DNA from: Micromonospora narathiwatensis
GTDB lineage: Bacteria > Actinomycetota > Actinomycetes > Mycobacteriales > Micromonosporaceae
Length of the DNA stretch: 64,000 bases
Direction of reading: 5' to 3'
NCBI RefSeq assembly: GCF_900089605.1
Contig: NZ_LT594324.1
Location: forward strand, 5,642,001-5,706,000
Made by a program: the position numbers and the translations under genes. The number at the start of each line of letters is the position of its first letter. Position 1 is the stretch's first letter. The notes below the pieces were generated by a model. That model did not search any database and was not told where the DNA came from. It saw only the letters and a list, made by a program, of their open reading frames with translations. Positions 18,642-26,971 of the stretch are shown here, piece after piece.

Positions 18642-19607
18642 TCAGCCGCCGGAGCCGGCCGGGTAGCGGGCGCTTTCCAGGGTCCAGTCGACGGTGCCGC
18701 GGACGGCGTTGGCCACCCCGTCGAGATGGGCGGTGACCGACTCGTCCAGCGCCGGCCCGAAGGACGGCACGGCGGCGCGCAGCGCCAGGAAGCGCCCCAT
18801 CTCCGTACGCCAGCGCGCCGCGACCAGGTCCACCGCGGTGGCCACCGGCACACCCCGTTCGGCGGCCACCGCCAGCACCAGGTTGTGGCCGCCGGCGGTG
18901 GCCCGATCCCGGTCCAGCGAGGCGATGTCGTTGAACCAGGAGAGCAGGTCGTTGCCGAGGTCGGCGAGCCGGCGCAGCGCGGGGTGGTGGTGGACCGCGT
19001 CGGGCAGCGGCCGGCCGGTCGCGAACTCGATCAGCGGGTACGACACGTACGCCGCCGAGGTGGCCCGGCGCAGCTTGACGTACTCGTCTACCCCGGGCGG
19101 CCGGCCGGCGGTCCTGGCGACCGCCTCCCGCCACGCGCCGTCGAGATGGTGGGCGACGGCGTCGGCGAAGCGGAGCCGCCAGCGGGCCGGCATCCGGCGC
19201 CGGGGCTCCCGCCACGCCTCCACGAGCAGCCGGCGCAACGGGCCGGTGAGGCCGGGATGGCGGGCACGGGAGCCCTGCCGGAGCAGGGTGAGCGCGCCGT
19301 CCCGCAGCGCCCGGATCCGCGCCGGGTCCGGCTGGCCCGGCCCGTCGCAGATGTCGTCCACCAGGAAGAACCAGGTGAACAGGGCGGTCAGTACGCGCAG
19401 GTCGGGCTCGTCGGCGTCCGGGTGGAGCCGGCTGGCGTACCGGGCGAAGCCGGCGCGGGCCAGCCGCTCCCGGGCGACGGCGTCCGGCGGCAGCCCGAGG
19501 CGGTCGAGCTGACCGGTCAGCCACTCCTGCACCGGCTCGGCGTACGGGGAGAGCCGGGGCGCGATCGGGCAGGCGGACCGTAGGAACCGGAGCACGGTTT
19601 CCGTCAT
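18642..19607 (-). CDS. Class I terpene synthase family protein
   Basis: 321 residues from ATG 19607. The first metal-binding motif is DDICD (residues 84-88) and the second is NDLLSWFND (219-227), an NSE-type triad with Asp in the last position. Length and motif spacing match bacterial sesquiterpene/diterpene cyclases that ionise a prenyl diphosphate. The gene lies on the opposite strand between mqnP and the UbiX-like gene, so it is probably separately transcribed. Product unknown. Confidence 0.87.
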   Translation of the reverse strand: MTETVLRFLRSACPIAPRLSPYAEPVQEWLTGQLDRLGLPPDAVARERLARAGFARYASRLHPDADEPDLRVLTALFTWFFLVDDICDGPGQPDPARIRALRDGALTLLRQGSRARHPGLTGPLRRLLVEAWREPRRRMPARWRLRFADAVAHHLDGAWREAVARTAGRPPGVDEYVKLRRATSAAYVSYPLIEFATGRPLPDAVHHHPALRRLADLGNDLLSWFNDIASLDRDRATAGGHNLVLAVAAERGVPVATAVDLVAARWRTEMGRFLALRAAVPSFGPALDESVTAHLDGVANAVRGTVDWTLESARYPAGSGG

Positions 19608-19775
19608 CACCGATTCCTCGCGTCGACCTCTTGCGCCGACGGAAGCATGGCAGGTTGGTGGGATTCCCACGTGGCCGGCGGACAACGTGCTCGACGTGGG
19701 ACAAGCGGGGCACTCCGGACGGGCGCTCCGGGGGTGCCCGCCCGGCGCTCCGGCCGACCAGGCACGCTTGACGGT

Positions 19776-20420
19776 ATGCGCGAACCATGGGTGGTGGGCG
19801 TCTCCGGGGCATCCGGCACGCCGTACCCGGCCGCCGTCGTCCGTGGCCTGCTCGACGCCGGTGAGGCGGTGGACCTGATCGTCTCCCGGGCCGCCCGGCT
19901 GACCATCCTGGACGAGACCGGACGCCCCTTCCGGGACGCGCACTGGGCCGACGACCTGGCCGCCTGGCTGGGCCGCGACCTCGCCGACGCGGACCTGCGG
20001 TTCTGGCCGGCCGGAGACCTGGCCGCCGGGCCGAGCAGCGGCTCCTACCGGGTACGCGGAATGGCCGTCGTCCCGGCCAGCACGGCGGCCTGCGCCGGTA
20101 TCGCGATCGGGCTCTCCAAGGACCTGTTGCAGCGCGCCGCCGAGGTGAACCTCAAGGAACGGCGACCGGTGGTCGTGGTGCCACGGGAGACCCCGGTGAC
20201 CCGCAGCCACCTGGAACACCTCATCACGCTGCACGACGCCGGTGCCGTCGTGCTGCCGGCCAGCCCCGGCTTCTACGGAGCCGGCGCGGCGGCCTCCGCC
20301 CAGCAGCTGGTCGACTTCGTGGCCGGCAAGGTGCTGGACGCGCTCGGTGTGCCGCACACGCTCTTCCGGCGCTGGTCGGGCGAACTGGCGGCGGCCCGAC
20401 GGGACGCGGACCGCACCTGA
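19776..20420 (+). CDS. UbiX-like flavin prenyltransferase
   Basis: 214 residues from ATG 19776. The N-terminal Rossmann-like GVSGASGTPY and the later VVVPRETPVTRSHLEHL and ASPGFYG blocks are UbiX hallmarks. UbiX prenylates FMN to make the cofactor of UbiD enzymes, so it should serve the UbiD-like decarboxylase at 16183. The terpene synthase gene separates it from the rest of the menaquinone operon. Confidence 0.92.
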   Translation: MREPWVVGVSGASGTPYPAAVVRGLLDAGEAVDLIVSRAARLTILDETGRPFRDAHWADDLAAWLGRDLADADLRFWPAGDLAAGPSSGSYRVRGMAVVPASTAACAGIAIGLSKDLLQRAAEVNLKERRPVVVVPRETPVTRSHLEHLITLHDAGAVVLPASPGFYGAGAAASAQQLVDFVAGKVLDALGVPHTLFRRWSGELAAARRDADRT

Positions 20421-20450
20421 CGTCCGGTCCGCGTGCCGATCGGCACCGGG

Positions 20451-20717
20451 TCAGTACATGCCGGCGTTCGCCGGTCCGGGGCCGGTCGAGGCGGTCGGGC
20501 CCGCATTGCGTGGCCTGCCCATGTCCTCCGCCTCGTCCAGCATGCCCTCCCCCTCAAGCAGGGCTCGCACCTCGGATTCCCGAAAACGGCGATGCCCGCC
20601 TGGAGTCCGGATGCTGCCTATCCGGCCGGCCGCTGCCCATCTGGTCACGGTCTTCGGGTCAACCCGAAACAGTGCAGCGACCTCACCCGGTGTCAGCAGG
20701 CGATCTCCAGTGTCCAC
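20451..20717 (-). CDS. bldC: BldC-like MerR-type developmental regulator
   Basis: 88 residues from GTG 20717, placed 4 nt after a strong GAGGAGGGG ribosome site. The DNA-binding core LLTPGEVAALFRVDPKTVTRWAAAGRIGSIRTPGGHRRFRE closely matches Streptomyces BldC, a small regulator that delays entry into development and binds DNA as asymmetric head-to-tail oligomers. The C-terminal tail is longer than in Streptomyces and rich in Gly and Pro. A long 270-bp leader separates it from the divergent AsnC gene. Confidence 0.88.
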   Translation of the reverse strand: MDTGDRLLTPGEVAALFRVDPKTVTRWAAAGRIGSIRTPGGHRRFRESEVRALLEGEGMLDEAEDMGRPRNAGPTASTGPGPANAGMY

Positions 20718-20951
20718 AGCCCCCTCCTCGCGTCGACGAAGCCCCCGGCTGAACACACTGCCCCCGGCCGGTGCGAGCCCAGAGCCGTCATGAGGGACGT
20801 ATGGCAATTACAGCACCGGGGATCTGGCCTGTCCGCCCAAACGCGAAAAACGCACGGAAGTGAGAAGTTAGTAAATGGTACCGGCCGAGAGTTGCCCTGA
20901 CCGCTGGTTTGTGAACCGATACATGACGTCACGTTCAACTGTTGCCGACCG

Positions 20952-20968
20952 TCGGGCGTTACGCCCGA
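20952..20968. promoter_or_regulatory. Palindrome upstream of the AsnC-type regulator
   Basis: TCGGGCGT-T-ACGCCCGA, perfect 8-bp arms, ends 19 bp before the GTG of the AsnC-family gene. Candidate autoregulatory operator, or a 5' hairpin. Confidence 0.45.
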
Positions 20969-20987
20969 ACGGATAGGGTGACACTCC

Positions 20988-21446
20988 GTGGACGCGATCG
21001 ACCTGAGCCTCGTGGAGTTGCTGCGCGGGAACGCCCGCCTGTCGTACGCCGAACTGGCCCGCCAGGTCGGCCTCTCCGCCCCGGCCGTGCACGAGCGGGT
21101 CGGCAAGCTGGAGGCGAGCGGGGTCATCCGGGCGTACCGGGCCGAGGTGGAGCCGGAGGCGATCGGGCTCCGGGTCACCGCGCTGATCGGCATCGTGGAG
21201 GACTCCAACGCCGACACCGACGACGTGCTGGAGGCGTTCCGGCAGATGCCCGAGATCGAGTCCTGCTACTTCATGGCGGGGGTCGAATCGTTCCTGCTCA
21301 AGGCGCGGGTCGGCACCATCGCCGAGCTGGAGCAGCTGATCGTACGGCTGAACCGGACGCCGGGGGTGGCCTCCACCCGTACCGGCATCGCGCTGTCGAC
21401 CAAGTGGGAGAACCGGCCCCAGCCGGTCGAGCCGCCCGCCTCCTGA
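20988..21446 (+). CDS. Lrp/AsnC family transcriptional regulator
   Basis: 152 residues. The N-terminal HTH ([25 protein letters not shown]) is followed by the RAM ligand-binding domain. The gene begins with GTG and lies 59 bp upstream of a cysteine-metabolism gene on the same strand. Amino-acid dependent control of that gene, probably by cysteine, is a reasonable inference. Confidence 0.9.
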   Translation: MDAIDLSLVELLRGNARLSYAELARQVGLSAPAVHERVGKLEASGVIRAYRAEVEPEAIGLRVTALIGIVEDSNADTDDVLEAFRQMPEIESCYFMAGVESFLLKARVGTIAELEQLIVRLNRTPGVASTRTGIALSTKWENRPQPVEPPAS

Positions 21447-21505
21447 CCGGCGGTGCCGCCGGGCCGGCCGGGACGCGAGCCGACCTCGCTTGTAACGTTG
21501 CCGGC

Positions 21506-22597
21506 GTGACTCAACTCGACCGGTGCGACGAGGCCAGCCGGGCCTGGGTGACCGAGGCGATCGCCACGGTCGAGGCGGACGCCAACCGTTCCGCCGACAC
21601 CCACCTGCTGCCCTTCCCGCTGCCCCGGGAATGGGGAATCGACCTCTACCTCAAGGACGAGTCGGTGCACCCCACCGGCTCGCTCAAGCACCGGCTGGCC
21701 CGCTCGCTCTTCCTGTACGGGCTCTGCAACGGCTGGATCGGCCCGGCGACCACGATCGTCGAGGCGTCGTCCGGCTCGACCGCGGTCTCCGAGGCGTACT
21801 TCGCCCGGATGCTGGGGCTGCCGTTCATCGCGGTGATGCCCGCCGCCACCTCGCCCGAGAAGATCGCCCAGATCGAGTTCCAGGGCGGGCGCTGCCACCT
21901 GGTCGACGATCCGGCCAGGGTGGTGATCGAGGCCCGCTGGCTCGCCGAGGACACCGGTGGGCACTACATGGACCAGTTCACGTACGCCGAGCGGGCCACC
22001 GACTGGCGGGGCAACAACAACATCGCCGAGTCGATCTACGCGCAGCTCGCGTTGGAGCGGCACCCCGTACCGGCGTGGGTCGTGGTGGGCGCCGGGACCG
22101 GCGGCACCAGCGCCACCATCGGCCGGTACGCCCGCTACCGCCGGCTGCCCACCAAGCTCTGCGTGGTCGACCCGGACAACTCCGCCTTCTACCCGGCCTG
22201 GCAGGCCGGCGACTGGTCGCTGCGGACCGACCGGGGCTCCCGGATCGAGGGGATCGGCCGCCCCTGCGTCGAGCCGTCCTTCCTTCCCTCGGTGGTGGAC
22301 CGGATGGTCCAGGTGCCGGACGCCGCGTCGCTGGCCGCCATGCGGGCCGGCTCGGCGGTGCTCGGCCGCCGGGTGGGCGGCTCCACCGGCACCAACCTGT
22401 GGGGGGCGTTCGGGCTGATCGCGGAGCTGCTCGCCGCCGGGCGGACCGGGTCGGTGGTCACCCTGATCTGCGACGCCGGTGACCGCTACGCGCACACGTA
22501 CTACGCCGACGAGTGGGTGGCTGCCCAGGGCCTCGACCTCGCCCCCCACCTGGCCACCATCGACAACTTCCTCACCACCGGCACCTGGCCCGCCTGA
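21506..22597 (+). CDS. cds1: PLP-dependent cysteine synthase-like protein, probable L-cysteine desulfhydrase
   Basis: 363 residues, GTG start. A fold-type II PLP enzyme: the PLP lysine is in PTGSLKHR (about residue 60), followed by the substrate loop [13 protein letters not shown] and the phosphate-binding [14 protein letters not shown]. Overall it resembles the actinobacterial Cds1 group, which breaks cysteine down to pyruvate, ammonia and sulfide, rather than CysK or CysM. The AsnC-type gene just upstream fits this. A cysteine synthase activity cannot be ruled out from sequence. Confidence 0.8.
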   Translation: MTQLDRCDEASRAWVTEAIATVEADANRSADTHLLPFPLPREWGIDLYLKDESVHPTGSLKHRLARSLFLYGLCNGWIGPATTIVEASSGSTAVSEAYFARMLGLPFIAVMPAATSPEKIAQIEFQGGRCHLVDDPARVVIEARWLAEDTGGHYMDQFTYAERATDWRGNNNIAESIYAQLALERHPVPAWVVVGAGTGGTSATIGRYARYRRLPTKLCVVDPDNSAFYPAWQAGDWSLRTDRGSRIEGIGRPCVEPSFLPSVVDRMVQVPDAASLAAMRAGSAVLGRRVGGSTGTNLWGAFGLIAELLAAGRTGSVVTLICDAGDRYAHTYYADEWVAAQGLDLAPHLATIDNFLTTGTWPA

Positions 22598-22616
22598 TCG
22601 GGCGCGCGGCGCAGGG

Positions 22617-23246
22617 TCAGCGCGGGTCGATCCGCTCGGCCAGGCCCGGGTAGCGCACCACGAAACCGTCCGGGTCGATGTCCAGGTCGGCCGTGAAGGT
22701 GTCGCTGGCGAAGCGGACCCGGCCCGGCCCGAGCGAGGTGTAGACCTGATCGGTCGGCAACACGGCCAGGCCGGGCAGCAGCACCCAGGCCACGGTGACC
22801 TGCCGGGCGTGATCCGCCGGGGTCCGGCCAAGCCCGATCCGGCGTACCGGAAGGGTGTTGAACAGCGGCGAACCGCTCAGGTCGACGTCGAGCGCGGCGG
22901 CCAGCCGGTCCGGCTCGTCGGTGCCCGGCAGCCCGGCCGGCGGATGGCCGGCGGCCCGCAACGCCGCGTCCAGGTCACCCTCCTCGCCGGTGCGCACCCG
23001 CCAGCCGTCCCCGGCGCGTTCCAGGCGTACGTTCCGTGCCCAGCCGGCCCCCGTGGCCTCGACCTCAAGTGAGCTGGTGCACCAGTCCGCGCCGACGGTG
23101 AGCTGGTATCGGCAGGTGTACGGGATGGGGTCCACGGCGAGCACCACGCCCCGCGCGAGAAGACCCTCCCGATCGTCGAAGACGGCGTGCTCGGATCCGG
23201 CGGTGTCGGTCCGGGACCAGAAGAGCGACTTCGGCATGGTCGGCAT
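22617..23246 (-). CDS. Putative glycolipid-binding (DUF1089-type) protein
   Basis: 209 residues from ATG 23246, with another ATG three codons in. The pattern LFWSRTDTAGSEHAVF near the N-terminus, then alternating strands and YTSLGPGRVRF towards the end, resembles the putative glycolipid-binding family. There is no signal peptide or membrane segment. Function is not established in the family. It stands alone between convergent cds1 and the helicase. Confidence 0.7.
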   Translation of the reverse strand: MPTMPKSLFWSRTDTAGSEHAVFDDREGLLARGVVLAVDPIPYTCRYQLTVGADWCTSSLEVEATGAGWARNVRLERAGDGWRVRTGEEGDLDAALRAAGHPPAGLPGTDEPDRLAAALDVDLSGSPLFNTLPVRRIGLGRTPADHARQVTVAWVLLPGLAVLPTDQVYTSLGPGRVRFASDTFTADLDIDPDGFVVRYPGLAERIDPR

Positions 23247-23365
23247 GAGGCGGACGTTACGCCCTTGGCCAGGCACCGGCACGGGATGCGGGAACGCCGC
23301 CGCCGAGTGGCTCGGCGACGGCGTCCGTCAGCTTCTCCGCAATCTCAGGCGGAAGCGGGCACCGG

Positions 23366-25267
23366 TCAGTGGGTGCGCGCCGCCGGGCGACCGCCGAAGC
23401 TGCGCCGGTCGTCGCGGGGCCGGTCGTCGCGGGGCCGGTCGTCCCGGGCCCGGTCGTCCCGGGCCCGGTCGTCCCGGGCCCGCCCGTCGGCGCGGAACCC
23501 GGCCCGGCGATCCGTCGGCCGAAGGTCGCCACCGCGGTCACCGAAGCGCCGGTCACCCCGGCCGTCCCGGTCGCCGAAGCGCCGCCCGCCCTGCGAGCGG
23601 TCCTCGTACCGCTGCTCGCCGCGCTCGCCGTAGCCCCGAGCGTCGCGGTCGCCGTAACCCCGGGTGTCGCGGTCGCCGTAGCTCCGGGCGCCGCTGGGCC
23701 GGTCCCCGGGCCGGCGCTCGCCACCCCGGTCCCCGACCTGCTCGCGTCGATCCCCGAAGGGGCGGCCCGAACGCCGTTCGTCCCGGTCAACGGAGACCCG
23801 GTCGCCGAACCGGCGCTCGCCATACCCACCCCGGTCGAACGAGCCCCGCTCGCCCCGCGAGCCGCGCTCGAACGATCCGCGTTCGCCCCGGTCGAACGAT
23901 CCGCGCCCGCTTCGCTCGAACGATCCACGGTCGCCGCGGTCGAACGATCCGCGCTCGCGGCCGAAGCGGCGCGGGCCGGACGGGCGGTCGCCCTGACGGC
24001 GCGGCTCAGGCTCGGCCCGGACCGGTACGCCGCTGGGCTCGCGGGCACCGGTCAGCTCGGCCAGCGCCGGGTCACCCGCGCGGACGCGGGTCTGGGCCGG
24101 CTCGACGCCCGCCTTCTCCAGCATGGCGAGGGTCGTGCGGCGCTGCTTCGGCAGCACCAGGGTCGCCACCGCGCCCGACTCTCCCGCCCGGGCGGTACGC
24201 CCCGCCCGGTGCAGGTAGTCCTTCGGGTCCTTCGGCGGGTCCACGTGCAGGACCAGCGACACCCCGTCGACGTGGATGCCCCGGGCCGCCACGTCGGTGG
24301 CGACCAGCACCTTCATCCGCCCCTCGCGGAACTCGGCCAGGGTCCGGGTACGCATCCGCTGGGTCTTGCCGCCGTGCAGGCCGCCCGCGCGTACGCCGAC
24401 CGCGGCGAGCTGCTCGACCAGCCGGTCGACGCCGAGCTGGGTACGCGCGAAGAGCATGGTGCGCCCGTCGCGGGCCGCGATGGACGCCGCGACGGCGAAC
24501 TTGTCGTGCGGCGGGATCAGCAGCAGGTGGTGGTCCATGGTGGACACGGCGGCGGTCGGTGGCGCGGTGGAGTGGGTGACCGGGTCGGTCATGAACCGGG
24601 TGACCAGGGTGTCCACGTCGTTGTCCAGGGTGGCCGAGAACAGCAGCCGCTGGGCGTCCGCCGGCGTCTTCGCCAGCAGCTCGGTGACCTCGGGCAGGAA
24701 GCCCATGTCGGCCATCTGGTCGGCCTCGTCGAGCACGGTGACCTCGACGTCGTCCAGCTTGCAGACGCCGCGCTCGATGAGGTCGCCGAGCCGCCCCGGG
24801 GTGGCCACGACGATCTCCACGCCCCGGCGCAGCGCGTCGATCTGCCGGTCGTACGGCACGCCGCCGACGGCGGTCTTGAGGAAGATGCCGACGGCCTTGC
24901 CGAGCGGCGCCAGCGCGTCGTTGACCTGCATGGCCAGTTCACGGGTGGGCACCAGGACCAGGGCACGCGGGTGCAGCGGGCGGGCCCGGTTACGGTCGGC
25001 GAGCCGGGCGATCACCGGCAGGCCGAAGGCGAGCGTCTTGCCCGAGCCGGTCTGGCCCCGGCCCAGGACGTCGTGTCCGGCGAGGGCGTCCGGCAGGGTG
25101 GCCCGCTGGATCTCGAACGGGGTGGTGATGCCCTGTCGGGCGAGCGCGTCGACCAGCCGCCGGGGCAGGCCCAGCGCGGCGAAGTCGGGGGTCTCGGTGG
25201 CCGGAAGCTCCGGCGTCGGGGCCTGGTCGGCGGACGGGGACGTGCCGGGGGCAGCAGAAATGGACAA
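23366..25267 (-). CDS. DEAD-box RNA helicase with RDDR/RG-rich tail
   Basis: 633 residues from TTG 25267, preceded by GAAAGG. The helicase core covers about residues 25-400: Q motif TPFEIQRATLPDAL, motif I GQTGSGKT, motif II DEAD, motif III SAT, motif VI HRAGRTARAG. The last 220 residues are a disordered tail of Arg, Asp and Gly, with FDRG/FERG repeats and RDDR repeats. Such tails bind RNA non-specifically and promote condensate formation in known helicases. Roles in RNA unwinding during cold or ribosome assembly are typical. The start is moderately certain. Confidence 0.9.
   Translation of the reverse strand: MSISAAPGTSPSADQAPTPELPATETPDFAALGLPRRLVDALARQGITTPFEIQRATLPDALAGHDVLGRGQTGSGKTLAFGLPVIARLADRNRARPLHPRALVLVPTRELAMQVNDALAPLGKAVGIFLKTAVGGVPYDRQIDALRRGVEIVVATPGRLGDLIERGVCKLDDVEVTVLDEADQMADMGFLPEVTELLAKTPADAQRLLFSATLDNDVDTLVTRFMTDPVTHSTAPPTAAVSTMDHHLLLIPPHDKFAVAASIAARDGRTMLFARTQLGVDRLVEQLAAVGVRAGGLHGGKTQRMRTRTLAEFREGRMKVLVATDVAARGIHVDGVSLVLHVDPPKDPKDYLHRAGRTARAGESGAVATLVLPKQRRTTLAMLEKAGVEPAQTRVRAGDPALAELTGAREPSGVPVRAEPEPRRQGDRPSGPRRFGRERGSFDRGDRGSFERSGRGSFDRGERGSFERGSRGERGSFDRGGYGERRFGDRVSVDRDERRSGRPFGDRREQVGDRGGERRPGDRPSGARSYGDRDTRGYGDRDARGYGERGEQRYEDRSQGGRRFGDRDGRGDRRFGDRGGDLRPTDRRAGFRADGRARDDRARDDRARDDRPRDDRPRDDRRSFGGRPAARTH
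23406..23480 (-). repeat. Five 15-bp tandem units in the helicase tail
   Basis: Units begin at 23406, 23421, 23436, 23451 and 23466 and encode the repeated RDDRA/RDDRP pentapeptide. Two unit variants occur (CGCGGGGC and CCCGGGCC endings), suggesting slippage amplification. Confidence 0.75.
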
Positions 25268-25452
25268 GAAATGCCTTTCGAGCGGGGCGCATCTTCGCGA
25301 TGGCCCGCCGCAGCGCTGAACGCCGCCGAATCGCCCGCAAGATCGCCCATGGGCGCGCGATCGGCGCGCCGGGTCAGTGATCTCCACAAGTGTACGGCGG
25401 GTCGGCGCGGTCGCCACCGCACCGAGACACCGTAGTGGGCGGGCTCACCCCG

Positions 25453-26859
25453 TCAGTTGCCCGCCGCGCCGTCGGTCAACCCGCTCAACGCGTCGTTGGC
25501 CAGGAACACCACCAGCAGGCTGATCGCGATCAGCAGACCCAGCGAGGCAGCCAGCACGATCACCACCTTGGTGTTGCTGGACCGGGCCGCCGGAGCGTCC
25601 TCGGCCCAGCCCTGGGCCAGGATGTGCCCGGTCAGGGAGCCGGAATTCTCCTCCAGATCGCTCTGCGGGAACGCGACGGTGGTGAAGCCTGCTCCGCCGC
25701 TGCCTCCGTACGCCGTACCGGCCAGGTCGGGACCGCCCTGGTGGGCCGGCCCGGGGGCGGCCGCGGACCCGCTGACCGGGTACGCGGGCCCACTGGGCCG
25801 GCCGGTCGGACCGTTCCGCTGATCGGTCGGGTTGGTCGGCGGCGGCCAGGTGGGCAGCGCGGGTGCGGGCACCACCGGCGCCGGGGTAGCCGTCACCGGC
25901 GGCGTGGCGACCGGTGCGGCCGCCGGCGGGGCGACCGGTGCCGGCACTGGCGGCGCGGACACCGAAGCGCCGGCCCGGGCGGCCGGCATGGTCGGCGGCG
26001 CGGAGACCGAAGCGCTGGCGCGGGCGGCCAGACCGATCGGGGGCGCGGAGACCGGCACGCTGGCCCGGGCCGTCGGAGCGATCGAAGGCGCGGAGACCGA
26101 GGCGCTGGCCCGGGCCGGCATGGCCGGCGGCGCGCCGGCGGGCCCGCCCGCCGGGGCGGCGAGGGGTGCCGGCCCGCCGGTCGGGGCAGCCGTGGCGGGC
26201 GGCGGCGGGAACGGCGGAGCCGGCATGGGGCCGGGTGGCGGCGGAGGCGGTGGCACCGGTGGGCCAGACGGGGGCACCGGCGGCCCGGGCAGCGGCGGCA
26301 CCGGCCCCGGCGGAGTCGGCCCGGGCGGCGGTGTGGGCAGCGGCGGCACCGGCCGGAACGGCGGCTCCGGCTCCGGCACGGGCGGCGACGGCGACGGCGG
26401 GGTGGGGCCCGGTACGGGCGTCGGCGCCGGCTCGGGTTCCGGTGCGGGCGGCGTCGGCGGCTGTGCCGGCTCCGGTGGCTGCGCCGGCTCGGGCGGCTCG
26501 GGGTTGACCGGACCCGCGCGGTAGACCTTGGCACCGCCGGCCTTCGCCACCGTCGCGGCGGCGACCTCGTCCGGCGACATCCGGTTCAGGCCGGGCACGG
26601 CGGCGCTGGCCCGGGCCTGCCCCGCCTCGGCCCGCGGTGCCGCCTGCGCCGGTGCACCCGCCCGGTACGTGGTGGCGGCGGCCGGCGTGCCCGGCAGGGC
26701 GTCAGCCGGCGACGGTACGGCCGCACCGGTGACGCTGACGCGTGCCCGGGCGACGGCGGCCGGGGCGGCCTCGCCCGGCTGCTCGCCGGCAGCCGGTCCG
26801 GCCGGCTCGGGCGTGGATCCGGGGTGGACCGTCTCCGCCGGAACCTCTTGCTCGCCCAT
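25453..26859 (-). CDS. Proline/alanine-rich protein with C-terminal membrane anchor
   Basis: 468 residues from ATG 26859, which has GGAGGGGGG upstream. There is no signal peptide. About 130 residues of Ala/Pro-rich sequence lead into a long proline-rich tract (residues 130-240), then four 15-residue repeats containing ARASASVSAPP. A single membrane helix lies near the end (VVIVLAASLGLLIAISLLVV, about residues 430-450). The bulk should therefore be cytoplasmic and disordered with a tail anchor. I do not recognise a family. It lies 112 bp downstream of the NlpC/P60 gene on the same strand, so the two could be co-transcribed. Confidence 0.75.
   Translation of the reverse strand: MGEQEVPAETVHPGSTPEPAGPAAGEQPGEAAPAAVARARVSVTGAAVPSPADALPGTPAAATTYRAGAPAQAAPRAEAGQARASAAVPGLNRMSPDEVAAATVAKAGGAKVYRAGPVNPEPPEPAQPPEPAQPPTPPAPEPEPAPTPVPGPTPPSPSPPVPEPEPPFRPVPPLPTPPPGPTPPGPVPPLPGPPVPPSGPPVPPPPPPPGPMPAPPFPPPPATAAPTGGPAPLAAPAGGPAGAPPAMPARASASVSAPSIAPTARASVPVSAPPIGLAARASASVSAPPTMPAARAGASVSAPPVPAPVAPPAAAPVATPPVTATPAPVVPAPALPTWPPPTNPTDQRNGPTGRPSGPAYPVSGSAAAPGPAHQGGPDLAGTAYGGSGGAGFTTVAFPQSDLEENSGSLTGHILAQGWAEDAPAARSSNTKVVIVLAASLGLLIAISLLVVFLANDALSGLTDGAAGN
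25953..26132 (-). repeat. Four 45-bp tandem repeats coding 15-residue units
   Basis: Copies of GCGCGGAGACC-type sequence recur every 45 bp at 25953, 25998, 26043 and 26088, encoding the ARASASVSAPP unit of the proline-rich protein. Confidence 0.7.
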
Positions 26860-26971
26860 GCTCCCCCCTCCGCGCCCGCGTTCGACCCCGGACCGTAGCG
26901 TTGGCCTGGAGTGCCTGGGTCTCACCGTGCCACATTCCGGCCCGGCAGCACAGTCGGAGTGGACGGTTGGG

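Noticed and set aside
23406..23480. Evenly spaced repeats that could suggest a CRISPR array
   Set aside because: 15-bp units without spacers, in frame and coding RDDR repeats of the helicase tail.
25832..26524. Glycine-rich 230-codon frame opposite the proline-rich protein gene
   Set aside because: GGC/GCC complement of a Pro/Ala tract; the opposite strand has the better start site and a membrane helix.
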